In this document: positions 30,136 through 36,273 of the stretch, one piece after another | Numbering within the stretch: position 1 is the stretch's first letter | Layout: each line of letters starts with the position of its first letter | DNA from: Candidatus Woesearchaeota archaeon | GTDB taxonomy: Archaea > Nanobdellota > Nanobdellia > UBA10117 > GCA-020343615 | Assembly (NCBI GenBank): GCA_020343615.1 | Contig: CP070803.1 | Coordinates: 530,606 to 567,939 of the forward strand | Direction: 5' to 3' | DNA length: 37,334 nt | Notes under the pieces: generated by a model | The model's database searches: none | Told to the model about the DNA's origin: nothing | Seen by the model: only the letters and a program-made list of their open reading frames with translations | Position numbers and translations under genes: made by a program

Positions 30136-30728
30136 TTTGGATAAAACCACCTCCCCTGCTTTTCCTTCACAAGTTCGGTTAGCATTATTAGATTCTTTGC
30201 AAGCCTTTTTACTGGTTTTACACCGAATTCTTCTCTCCATACCTTTCCATTATTAGCAAATAGGTCATTATATGGTGCTATAATTGCTCCCATTGAAGAC
30301 ACAGGTGCTAACATCTGGAGCGTAACTCCTGCTGCACCATCAAGGTATGCTGTTGTAACAAAACCAAAGACTTTTCCGTCTAAAACAGGAGGTTCAGCCA
30401 CATCACAACTAGTTAATCTGTCAATGAAGTTCTTCATTAAGCCAGACATAGCGTACCAATACACTGGAGAAGCCAAAATAACACAATCTGCTTTTTTAAT
30501 TAACTCAATTAATCCATGCATATCGTCCTTAATAGAACAAGGGTAACTACAGGTTGTTCCTCCTTCTGCACAATAGCTGAGGCATGGTTTTATCTTCTTA
30601 TCAACTAAATGTATGGTTTTTACTTTAGCGTCTTTTTCTATGAAACCTGTGAGTTTCTTTAGTAACTTAGCAGTATTGCCGTTCTTTTTGGCAGAACCAT
30701 TAAATGCTAAAACAGAGATTTTTTCCAT
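30132..30728 (-). CDS. NADPH-dependent FMN reductase / flavodoxin-like protein
   Basis: 198 residues. Flavodoxin-like fold: the FMN phosphate loop NGSAKKNGNTAKLLKKL (10-26), the SPVYWYAMSGLMKNFIDR segment (about 92-110) that contacts the flavin, and SMGAIIAPYNDLF. A Cys-rich stretch (KPCLSYCAEGGTTCSYPC, about 48-65) resembles the iron-sulfur flavoproteins of archaea, though not their compact four-Cys motif. It may supply electrons or reduce a product for its operon partners. The SD AGGTGAAG precedes the ATG; the start is 47 nt from the BRE at 30775. Confidence 0.9.
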   Translation of the reverse strand: MEKISVLAFNGSAKKNGNTAKLLKKLTGFIEKDAKVKTIHLVDKKIKPCLSYCAEGGTTCSYPCSIKDDMHGLIELIKKADCVILASPVYWYAMSGLMKNFIDRLTSCDVAEPPVLDGKVFGFVTTAYLDGAAGVTLQMLAPVSSMGAIIAPYNDLFANNGKVWREEFGVKPVKRLAKNLIMLTELVKEKQGRWFYPK

Positions 30729-30764
30729 TTCTTCACCTCGAATAATTAACTGTATTGGTTATTT

Positions 30765-30796
30765 TAAAACCTTGCTAAATAGAAAGGTTTTTACAA
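30765..30796. promoter_or_regulatory. Promoter of the redox operon with facing orphan half (inverted repeat)
   Basis: Minus: GCAAGGTTTTAAAAT is the promoter. The plus half TAGAAAGGTTTTTAC has no gene. AAAACCTT and AAGGTTTT form a perfect 8-bp inverted repeat around a 10-bp loop. The TTA of TTTTTAC is the stop codon of the RelE-like gene. Confidence 0.65.
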
Positions 30797-31054
30797 ATAT
30801 GCTTTATCGTGGTGTTTAAAGGCTAAAAATCTAACAACTTTTCTTTTTTCATTAATTTCATAAACTAAAACGAAATGACCTATATGAACACTTCTTAAAT
30901 TCTGCATTGGTTTTCTTAAAGGCTTATAGTGTTTAGGATGTAAACAAATTTCATCTATCTTTTTCTTTATGGCTTTTATCAGACTTCTGTCTTTCTTTGA
31001 AATCTTCATAAGAGTTTTGTCGAGTTTTTCTGAAATTTCAAAATCATAAGTCAT
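30791..31054 (-). CDS. RelE/ParE-type toxin
   Basis: 87 residues with the RelE fold order: FEISEKLDKTLMKISKKDR, in pieces EISEKLDKTLMKI and KAIKKKIDEICLHPKHYKPL, then the antiparallel strands LRSVHIGHFVLVYEI and KVVRFLAFKHHDKAY. This matches archaeal RelE-like toxins, which cut mRNA in the ribosome. It follows the DUF2683 antitoxin gene by an ATGA overlap. Its stop lies within the inverted-repeat promoter element of the next operon. Confidence 0.9.
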   Translation of the reverse strand: MTYDFEISEKLDKTLMKISKKDRSLIKAIKKKIDEICLHPKHYKPLRKPMQNLRSVHIGHFVLVYEINEKRKVVRFLAFKHHDKAYL

Positions 31055-31284
31055 TTCAATCCGTATCTCTCACCGAAATTCTTTACTTTAATGAACTTAC
31101 CTTTTCTAGCTTCTTCTATCTCTTTTATAAATTCAGGTCTTAATTCAGGTTCCATAATTTCTTCTTCGTATTGTTTTACTAATAGATTTATTGCTTCTGA
31201 TTTGTCTATCAAACCATACTTCGCTTTAACTATGTTTATCACTCTATTTGCTCTTTCACTTATAGTTACGATTGCTTGTACCAT
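31051..31284 (-). CDS. DUF2683-type antitoxin
   Basis: 77 residues: VQAIVTISERANRVINIVKAKYGLIDKSEAINLLVKQYEEE, in pieces RANRVINIVKAKYGLIDKSE and INLLVKQYEEE, then a C-terminal toxin-wrapping segment rich in charged and aromatic residues (EIEEARKGKFIKVKNFGERYGL). This is the DUF2683 antitoxin pattern known from archaeal TA pairs. It precedes the RelE-like toxin and overlaps it by ATGA. Two 11-bp direct repeats between TATA box and start codon are likely its own operators. Confidence 0.88.
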   Translation of the reverse strand: MVQAIVTISERANRVINIVKAKYGLIDKSEAINLLVKQYEEEIMEPELRPEFIKEIEEARKGKFIKVKNFGERYGLK

Positions 31285-31295
31285 ATTAACATCAC

Positions 31296-31317
31296 ATTAA
31301 TATAGTATTAATATAGT
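31296..31317 (-). promoter_or_regulatory. Tandem operator repeats of the toxin-antitoxin operon
   Basis: ATTAATATAGT occurs twice without a gap (31296-31306 and 31307-31317), between the TATA box (TTTATAAA, near 31320) and the antitoxin ATG. Each repeat contains a partly symmetric ATTAAT. Likely sites for autorepression by the antitoxin. Confidence 0.6.
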
Positions 31318-31344
31318 ATTTATAAATCTTTTGTTCTTAAGGTA

Positions 31345-31369
31345 TAGGATTTTTCATAATAATAGAAAG
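31345..31369 (-). terminator. 3'-end element, copy 4
   Basis: TAGGATTTTTCATAATAATA plus GAAAG, 4 bp past the minus-strand stop at 31374. A diverged copy. Confidence 0.4.
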
Positions 31370-31377
31370 GTTTTTAC
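31363..31377 (+). repeat. Orphan promoter-like motif that supplies a minus-strand stop codon
   Basis: TAGAAAGGTTTTTAC. The TTA in TTTTTAC (31374-31376) is the TAA stop of the minus-strand 52-residue gene. The nearest plus-strand ATG at +37 (31402) opens only 19 codons. Confidence 0.5.
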
Positions 31378-31532
31378 TTTTTCTTATATGACAATATGGC
31401 CATGGAACCTAGAGAAACTACTAAAACAATTGCTCCTAGAAGCGTAATAATGCTTCCATGAAACTCGCTGCCTAATAATAACCCTAATCCTAAGCCTCCA
31501 AATATTCCTACAGTTAGAGCTGACTTATCCAT
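31374..31532 (-). CDS. 52-residue Gly-rich two-helix membrane protein
   Basis: From ATG 31532: MDKSALTVGIFGGLGLGLLLG, a short SEFHGS loop, a second helix ending MAILSYKKK and TAA. The start is exactly 36 nt from the BRE at 31568. No family recognised. Confidence 0.65.
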   Translation of the reverse strand: MDKSALTVGIFGGLGLGLLLGSEFHGSIITLLGAIVLVVSLGSMAILSYKKK

Positions 31533-31557
31533 AATGTGCTGTGAATATTCAAAGTAT

Positions 31558-31588
31558 TAAAAGCTTGCTGAATAGAAAGATTTTTACA
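31558..31588. promoter_or_regulatory. Divergent promoter pair
   Basis: Minus: GCAAGCTTTTAATACT (BRE 31568) for the 31532 gene. Plus: GAAAGATTTTTACATC (BRE 31575) for the Nudix gene. Both starts are exactly 36 nt from their BREs; the BREs are 7 bp apart. Confidence 0.7.
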
Positions 31589-31610
31589 TCTTTTCTAGTT
31601 CTTAACTAAT

Positions 31611-32054
31611 ATGGAAGTTGAGAGAGAGTTTATTTCAACTGTATTTATAGTTCAAGAAGGTAAAGTCCTTATGACCTGGAACAATAAGATAAATAACTGG
31701 ATTCCTGTTGGTGGGCATATCGAACCTAATGAGCTTCCTTGTAGTTCAGTCATAAGAGAAGCAAAAGAAGAATCTGGGTTAGACATTGAATTGGTGTCTC
31801 CTTTTAATAATTCAAAAACTGCTAACTTAATTCAACCAGCTCATGTTCATTTAGATCATATAACTGATAATCATAAACATATCAATCTTATTTATTTTGC
31901 AATTGTAAAGGGTGGTAAGTGTTTTAAAATAGATGATGAAGGTAAAGAATTACGTTGGTTTACTAAAGAGGACTTAGAAAAAGAAGATTTAGCTCCTAGC
32001 ATTAGAGAGTGGGCGAGTAGAGCCTTGGATTATCTTGGAAATAATACTAAATAG
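31611..32054 (+). CDS. Nudix hydrolase
   Basis: 147 residues. The complete Nudix box runs from Gly35: GHIEPNE, then seven residues, REAKEESGL (Arg49, Glu50, Glu53, Glu54), so all metal-binding residues are present. It hydrolyses an X-linked nucleoside diphosphate; substrate unknown. Leaderless start, 36 nt. Its TAG stop forms the start of the next promoter motif. No neighbour suggests a pathway. Confidence 0.95.
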   Translation: MEVEREFISTVFIVQEGKVLMTWNNKINNWIPVGGHIEPNELPCSSVIREAKEESGLDIELVSPFNNSKTANLIQPAHVHLDHITDNHKHINLIYFAIVKGGKCFKIDDEGKELRWFTKEDLEKEDLAPSIREWASRALDYLGNNTK

Positions 32055-32065
32055 AAAGGTTTTTA
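32052..32065 (+). promoter_or_regulatory. Promoter of the 32093 gene overlapping the Nudix stop
   Basis: TAGAAAGGTTTTTAG: TAG is the Nudix stop; G at 32054 is 39 nt before ATG 32093. Confidence 0.6.
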
Positions 32066-32092
32066 GATACTATTGTGTTCATATAATTTGGG

Positions 32093-32491
32093 ATGGAAAA
32101 ATTTCCTGGAACATCGGAATTACTTACTAAAACTCCCGCTCTGGAAAATATAATAGATCTTATACCTTCAAACAAAGTTATAGATCCAATTTTAGATGAC
32201 GTTATAATTAAAGCACTGGAAGAAGAAGGTGGAAGGGCTAATAAAGATAAAATAATAAGGAAGTTTCCTAAGAAAGTTATATACTTTTTGGAATCTGCGT
32301 ATAACACAGATATTTCAAATATTGTAGCTAACAGAGGCGAAGCAATGGTTACTGAAGGAAAATTAATAGTTTATGGCCTTCATGACTCTTATCAAATTAA
32401 AGACTCCCCTATAAAAATACAGGATATTGTTACTGAAGAACTCCGTAACGCTATTACCCCTGGGCCTGAAGGTGCACGAAATTATATTTAG
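32093..32491 (+). CDS. Soluble protein of unknown function
   Basis: 132 residues, no signal peptide or membrane helix. Alternating helices and short strands (DPILDDVIIKALEEEGG; KKVIYFLESAYN; GKLIVYGLHDSYQI). It does not match a family I know. Promoter 39 nt upstream within the Nudix stop. Followed by a gap of about 75 bp that contains only the next promoter. Confidence 0.65.
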   Translation: MEKFPGTSELLTKTPALENIIDLIPSNKVIDPILDDVIIKALEEEGGRANKDKIIRKFPKKVIYFLESAYNTDISNIVANRGEAMVTEGKLIVYGLHDSYQIKDSPIKIQDIVTEELRNAITPGPEGARNYI

Positions 32492-32527
32492 AGTGGTGTT
32501 ATAGTGCGAGAAGAGTTTTAGTCGTAG

Positions 32528-32541
32528 TAGAAACCTTTTTA
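32528..32541 (+). promoter_or_regulatory. Promoter of the 32566 gene
   Basis: TAGAAACCTTTTTATA with G at 32530, exactly 36 nt before the ATG. Confidence 0.65.
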
Positions 32542-32565
32542 TAAATTCTAATAACCTTATAGGTT

Positions 32566-32892
32566 ATGACACTAAAAGAAAAATTAGGTAATATTAAAGC
32601 TACTACTAAAATTAAGGCTAAAGGTGCATGGGAGTTTTATCGCGATATTCCGAAGAAGTTTGATGAAAAAGCATATGAAAGCACTTCTAAAAACTGGGCA
32701 GTAGCATATAGACTTGGAGGAGCTGCTTATGTTGTTGGTGAAGGTGTTGGTTATGGTGCTTTAGGTTGTATAATAACTGGTTCTCTATGGGGTGCAATTT
32801 CGGGTGTGCCTGTATTATTTGCAAGATTTTACCACGGAGGACTATCAGAAAAAACTAAATCTGATTTAGAAAGTTGCATTGCATGTCATTAA
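32566..32892 (+). CDS. Gly-rich, possibly membrane-associated protein
   Basis: 108 residues. A basic helical head (1-45, EKLGNIKATTKIKAKGAWEF), then a Gly/Ala-rich hydrophobic part (LGGAAYVVGEGVGYGALG and GSLWGAISGVPVLFARF) that could form one or two membrane helices, then a CIACH end. No family recognised. Leaderless start (36 nt). Confidence 0.65.
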   Translation: MTLKEKLGNIKATTKIKAKGAWEFYRDIPKKFDEKAYESTSKNWAVAYRLGGAAYVVGEGVGYGALGCIITGSLWGAISGVPVLFARFYHGGLSEKTKSDLESCIACH

Positions 32893-32902
32893 TATTTAAG
32901 GT

Positions 32903-32927
32903 TAGGATATTCTTTCATCATGGAAAA
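32903..32927 (-). terminator. 3'-end element, copy 5
   Basis: TAGGATATTCTTTCATCATG plus GAAAA, 33 bp past the minus-strand stop at 32961, between convergent genes. Confidence 0.45.
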
Positions 32928-32960
32928 TAAAAAATGGAAGATAGAAATTCCCTTATCTTC

Positions 32961-33398
32961 CTAGAAATTTTTAACTGCGTACATTGGAGGTTTCATTCTA
33001 CCTTTATGCTTGAAGGGCATATCAAGTTCTTGTTTTAGAGCCTTGGTAGCTTTATATTCTCCTTCTTCATTAAGTGCATGTATTTCAACTAATATTTCAA
33101 AGTCTGCTTCTGTCACGGTCTCCCTAAGATTTTCAGGAGCATGCGGAAGAGCAGATACAGCCTCGATCCATGCATCATAATCTCCTAGTTTTAGAGCTTC
33201 GTGAATAACTTCGTGAGTGCGATGTTTTTGTACTATCTTTTCAAAATTTTTAAGACTCGGCCAGTCTGCAGATACTGCAGACTTAAAGGCTTCATTGTCT
33301 TTATTTTCTATCACCTCTTTTATACAAAACGCGGATACATTTGATTCTGCTAAAATCCCTAAAAGGGAAGGCAATGCAATTAAAGCTTTACTCATCAT
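32961..33398 (-). CDS. Exported helical protein, CPR/DPANN type
   Basis: 145 residues. A weakly hydrophobic N-terminus (ALIALPSLLGILAES) may be a signal peptide. The rest contains repeats of the type 'H-E-A-L-K-x-G-D-Y-D-A-W' and 'H-A-L-N-E-E-G-E-Y-K-A-x-K-A-L-K-Q-E-L', followed by a Met/Lys-rich end. This pattern resembles small exported proteins that are abundant in CPR bacteria and DPANN archaea; their role is unknown. An 11-codon upstream reading frame (33430 to 33395) ends in a TGA that overlaps the start ATG, behind the SD AAGGTGA. A TATA box TTTATAAA lies near 33455. Confidence 0.65.
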   Translation of the reverse strand: MMSKALIALPSLLGILAESNVSAFCIKEVIENKDNEAFKSAVSADWPSLKNFEKIVQKHRTHEVIHEALKLGDYDAWIEAVSALPHAPENLRETVTEADFEILVEIHALNEEGEYKATKALKQELDMPFKHKGRMKPPMYAVKNF

Positions 33399-33530
33399 AT
33401 TTTTTCACCTTTTGGATCTTTTACATCCATAATATCTTGTGAATTAGTCTTTTATAAACAAGAACAACACTAAATATACATTTAAAATCCATATACTTTA
33501 TAAATAACCATAGTTACTACTTATGTAGAG

Positions 33531-34217
33531 ATGAACCCTTATATATTACCTGTAAAAGAATTTTTCGCAATAGAAATAATCTATTTTTTAATAATTGCTG
33601 CTTTATGTTTGGCTATCTTTCTAAGAACTCGTGAAATATACAAGCTCACGGGGCATAGGAGTATAGGATTTTTTAGGAACATATTCCTTTACTTTACAAT
33701 TGGTTATTTCTTCAGATTTTTACACTTAGCTATAATAATTGCTAAAATGAATACTGGATTAGTACCTCTTTTCCATAGGTTCAATTTCATATTTATAGGT
33801 TATTTCAGTACATTAGCTGTTTTCAACATTTGTTTAGCTACACTAGCCAAAAAAATAAAGTTTTCAGACATTCAAATAATTATATGGACTCAAACAATAG
33901 CAATAGTATCCAGTATAATATTATTCATGACTAAGTCCCTTGGATTTATTGTATTAATCCAAATGACAATATTCATAGTTACTCTTATCTATAGTCTAGT
34001 AACTTCTAAGAGGCCTACCTTGTCCTCTAAATTATTCTCTAGTAATTCTATAACCTACGGGATGCTCTTTATGTTTTGGGTAATTAGTGTTATCTTATTC
34101 AATAGAAGAATGTTTACCATGAATATGCGTATTGTTTTGTATATAATTTCAATCCTGGTTTTTGTTTCTATATTCATAAGAGTTCATAAGAGGTTAAAGT
34201 ATGTCCAAGAGAGGTAA
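33531..34217 (+). CDS. Seven-helix membrane protein
   Basis: 228 residues with seven membrane helices (starting near residues 12, 50, 82, 112, 137, 168 and 200) and a basic C-terminal end (RVHKRLKYVQER). No long soluble domain. I cannot name a family. Its last 17 bp overlap the start of a winged-helix gene, so the two are coupled, which suggests a membrane sensor paired with its transcription factor (inference). Start ATG 33531 is about 40 nt from a CTTTATAA box. Confidence 0.75.
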   Translation: MNPYILPVKEFFAIEIIYFLIIAALCLAIFLRTREIYKLTGHRSIGFFRNIFLYFTIGYFFRFLHLAIIIAKMNTGLVPLFHRFNFIFIGYFSTLAVFNICLATLAKKIKFSDIQIIIWTQTIAIVSSIILFMTKSLGFIVLIQMTIFIVTLIYSLVTSKRPTLSSKLFSSNSITYGMLFMFWVISVILFNRRMFTMNMRIVLYIISILVFVSIFIRVHKRLKYVQER

Positions 34218-34473
34218 GCTGGAGATTATTTATACTATGCTCATAATTATACGGGAGCATGATAACTCTATAAAGCCGACTCCTCTTTTAAGGTATACTA
34301 ATATTTCTTCTCAAAGCTTTTCTGAGTACTATAATGAGTTACTAAATAAGGAATTGATACGTGAGGAGTTTGACAATAAGAAGAGGAAATATGTTACTCT
34401 AACTGATAAGGGTTTTGAGTACATTGAAAAGTATAAGATGATTCTTGGATTTATTGAAGAGTTTGAGTTGTAG
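34201..34473 (+). CDS. Winged-helix regulator, HTH_45-like
   Basis: 90 residues: KRGKLEIIYTMLIIIREH, then KPTPLLRYTNISSQSFSEYYNELLNKELI (in pieces PTPLLRYTNISSQSFSEYY and NELLNKELI), then the wing KKRKYVTLTDKGFEYIEKYKMI. This matches HTH_45-type archaeal winged-helix proteins, usually 80-100 residues and DNA-binding. Starts 17 bp before the stop of the seven-helix membrane gene, a tight coupling. Its TAG stop is followed at once by a 3'-end element. Confidence 0.85.
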   Translation: MSKRGKLEIIYTMLIIIREHDNSIKPTPLLRYTNISSQSFSEYYNELLNKELIREEFDNKKRKYVTLTDKGFEYIEKYKMILGFIEEFEL

Positions 34474-34497
34474 GATACTCTTTCATCATAAAAGAAG
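34471..34497 (-). terminator. 3'-end element, copy 6
   Basis: TAGGATACTCTTTCATCATA plus AAAGAAG, beginning with the TAG stop of the plus-strand gene and 34 bp past the minus-strand stop at 34532. TCTTT and AAAGA pair around CATCATA. Confidence 0.5.
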
Positions 34498-34531
34498 GAC
34501 TGTTAGATAAAGATGATAAGTTAATTATACC

Positions 34532-34645
34532 TTATCCTTCTTCTGTTTTTTCTTTAGGCTCTTCTTCTGTTTCTGATCCTTCCAGTTCTTCTTTCTTTTC
34601 CTCTTCAGGTTTTTTCTTTCCTAGTAACTTACCTAGTATTCCCAT
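34532..34645 (-). CDS. 37-residue amphipathic/acidic small protein
   Basis: From ATG 34645: MGILGKLLGKKKPEE, then a Glu/Lys-rich tail to TAA. The N-terminal GILGKLLGKKK could form an amphipathic membrane-binding helix; the rest looks disordered. AGGTG lies 4 nt before the start and the BRE at 34692 is 47 nt away, so both initiation signals of the leadered class are present. No family recognised. Confidence 0.6.
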   Translation of the reverse strand: MGILGKLLGKKKPEEEKKEELEGSETEEEPKEKTEEG

Positions 34646-34678
34646 ATTGCACCTAATATTAATACTCTAAATTACTTA

Positions 34679-34708
34679 TATTAAAACCTTGCTAAATAGA
34701 AACTTTTT
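34679..34708. promoter_or_regulatory. Divergent promoter pair
   Basis: Minus: GCAAGGTTTTAATATAAG (BRE 34692) for the 34645 gene. Plus: GAAACTTTTTTAACCC (BRE 34699) for the TraB-like gene, whose ATG at 34770 is much further (71 nt), leaving a leader with a 6-codon reading frame at 34741-34761. Confidence 0.6.
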
Positions 34709-34769
34709 TAACCCATTTTTTGTCACTAATTTTAGATAGTATGGTAAGATTTCAAGAGTAGAGGAAAAT

Positions 34770-35465
34770 ATGAAATATAAAGAATACTTAACTAAGTTAG
34801 ACGGAACTGATAAAAAGTTAGGTATACTTGGAGAAGCACATTTATACACAAAAGATGAAAGTAAATTCGCCAAAGAACTTGTTCCTAATTTTGATATTGT
34901 AGCATCTGAAGGATCAAATAGAGAAGCTTATCTTCATCAAATAGGTATTCTTTATGTTCCACTTATTTTAGCATATGTTGCTGCAACAAATAGATCATTT
35001 AATAATAAAAGAGCGATTGATATTGCAGAAAGACATGGAAAAAAAATTATAACTCTTGATGATTCTGTAGAAGAACTGTTTTCTATACCTCAAAAACTAG
35101 CTATAGGCTTAAGTGGTGCTATTTCTATACCTCTTTCACCATTTATTTATGTATATTATAAATTACTTAATGATCCATCAAAAAGAAATAATAAAGCATA
35201 TAAAAGAATAGTTGAAAGACGAAAAAAAGGTAAGAAGAGTTTATCTTCAAAATTTTTTTCATATGCTTTTACAAAAAACATGAACGTTAGAGATAAAGTT
35301 ATGGCAGAAAACTCTGTTAAAATTCTAAAAGAACGTACTGGAGACTTATTGGTTGTTTGTGGAGAATTACATCTGGATGGAATAATTGATAATTTACAAA
35401 AAACTTTAGAACTATCAGAAGTAAGAAGTTTTCCAGAGGAATCTAATGAAAATCCGCAAAATTAG
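34770..35465 (+). CDS. TraB/PrgY-like protein
   Basis: 231 residues. The order LGILGEAHLYTKDES, VASEGSNREAYL, then RDKVMAENSVKIL and VVCGELHLDGII follows the TraB/PrgY (Tiki/EreA-related) superfamily, whose conserved His, Glu and Arg residues suggest a metallo-hydrolase. A middle hydrophobic segment (QKLAIGLSGAISIPLSPFIYVYY) may be a membrane hairpin. Call is by motif order only. The leader from the promoter (34699) is long for this window and contains the short frame MVRFQE; the SD AGAGG precedes ATG 34770. Confidence 0.55.
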   Translation: MKYKEYLTKLDGTDKKLGILGEAHLYTKDESKFAKELVPNFDIVASEGSNREAYLHQIGILYVPLILAYVAATNRSFNNKRAIDIAERHGKKIITLDDSVEELFSIPQKLAIGLSGAISIPLSPFIYVYYKLLNDPSKRNNKAYKRIVERRKKGKKSLSSKFFSYAFTKNMNVRDKVMAENSVKILKERTGDLLVVCGELHLDGIIDNLQKTLELSEVRSFPEESNENPQN

Positions 35466-35489
35466 GATATTCTTTCATCATAAAAGAAG
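35463..35489 (-). terminator. 3'-end element, copy 7
   Basis: TAGGATATTCTTTCATCATA plus AAAGAAG, beginning with the TAG stop of the TraB-like gene, 31 bp past the minus-strand stop at 35521. The most complete copy: TTCTTT and AAAGAA form a perfect 6-bp stem with a 7-base loop. Confidence 0.55.
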
Positions 35490-35520
35490 AGATTAAAATG
35501 TTGTTAGAATGAGAAGAGGA

Positions 35521-36168
35521 CTAAGTACCCATAGCTATTCCTGCTGCAATAAATGAAAAAATAATTGTAAATATTATAAATACAATAATAAATATATGTG
35601 TTACAGTTTTACCTTTCTTTTTTAATAAATAATCAGCTATAGAACCTATAAATAATCCATAAATTATCCATATACTGGCTTGCAATAGCCGAAACAACAT
35701 ATTCTTAATCATCCATCCATTCGTAACTATTGTATTCCCATACAGCTGAATAATGTAACCATACTTAGTTAATAGAAAGAATACAGGTGGTGAGAGTATT
35801 GCCAAAAAAATGAACATAATTGATAATGAACCCATAATTAAACCAATTATTGCTCCAATACGGGTATATTTTTTACTTTCTTTCCAATTCTCAAATTTTT
35901 TATTTAAATATATATACATAAGTAATCCAGCAATTATGAATATAATTGATAAGTAAAGTGAATAATAACGTATGCGAGTCATAGTAGCTCTTTGAAGAGA
36001 ATAAGTTGAAGCATAACTACATTTATTATCAAAACATCTACCTTCATATCCTTCTTTTTGACAATCAGAGTTTTCTAAACATTCAACATCTTGAGTTGTT
36101 CTTTCAACTTCAGCACTCGCACTAATAAATATAAGTACAATTAGTAGTATTGGAAGTATGTATTTCAT
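35521..36168 (-). CDS. Membrane protein with Cys-rich extracellular head
   Basis: 215 residues. Signal peptide (1-19, ending SASA, a signal-peptidase I type site rather than a lipobox), a short extracellular part with the CLENSDCxxxxxxGRCxxxxC Cys module (about 30-51), then five membrane helices. The signal sequence resembles those of the lipoproteins but lacks the cysteine. No family recognised. The ATG is 37 nt from the BRE at 36205. Confidence 0.7.
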   Translation of the reverse strand: MKYILPILLIVLIFISASAEVERTTQDVECLENSDCQKEGYEGRCFDNKCSYASTYSLQRATMTRIRYYSLYLSIIFIIAGLLMYIYLNKKFENWKESKKYTRIGAIIGLIMGSLSIMFIFLAILSPPVFFLLTKYGYIIQLYGNTIVTNGWMIKNMLFRLLQASIWIIYGLFIGSIADYLLKKKGKTVTHIFIIVFIIFTIIFSFIAAGIAMGT

Positions 36169-36209
36169 TAATTCATCTTAGTCTTTGATTATATTAAAAC
36201 CTTGCTAAA

Positions 36210-36227
36210 TAAAAAAAGAAAAAAGAA
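36210..36227 (-). terminator. Oligo-T terminator for the acidic-protein gene
   Basis: Plus-strand TAAAAAAAGAAAAAAGAA, placed just beyond the second stop (36229-36231) rather than the first one at 36274, which is the expected place for a gene ending at 36229. Confidence 0.5.
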
Positions 36228-36273
36228 ATCAGTATTCTTTATCTTCTTCAGAGGTGTCTTCCTCTGTAGTTTC

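Noticed and set aside
30136-30240. N-terminal extension of the D-2-hydroxyacid dehydrogenase to 30240
   Set aside because: It lies inside the FMN reductase gene. The family N-terminus begins at ATG 30135, which also gives the ATGA overlap seen at the next junction.
31402-31461. 19-codon plus-strand reading frame at +37 of the orphan motif at 31363
   Set aside because: It is antisense to the 52-residue membrane-protein gene, short, and has no coding character.
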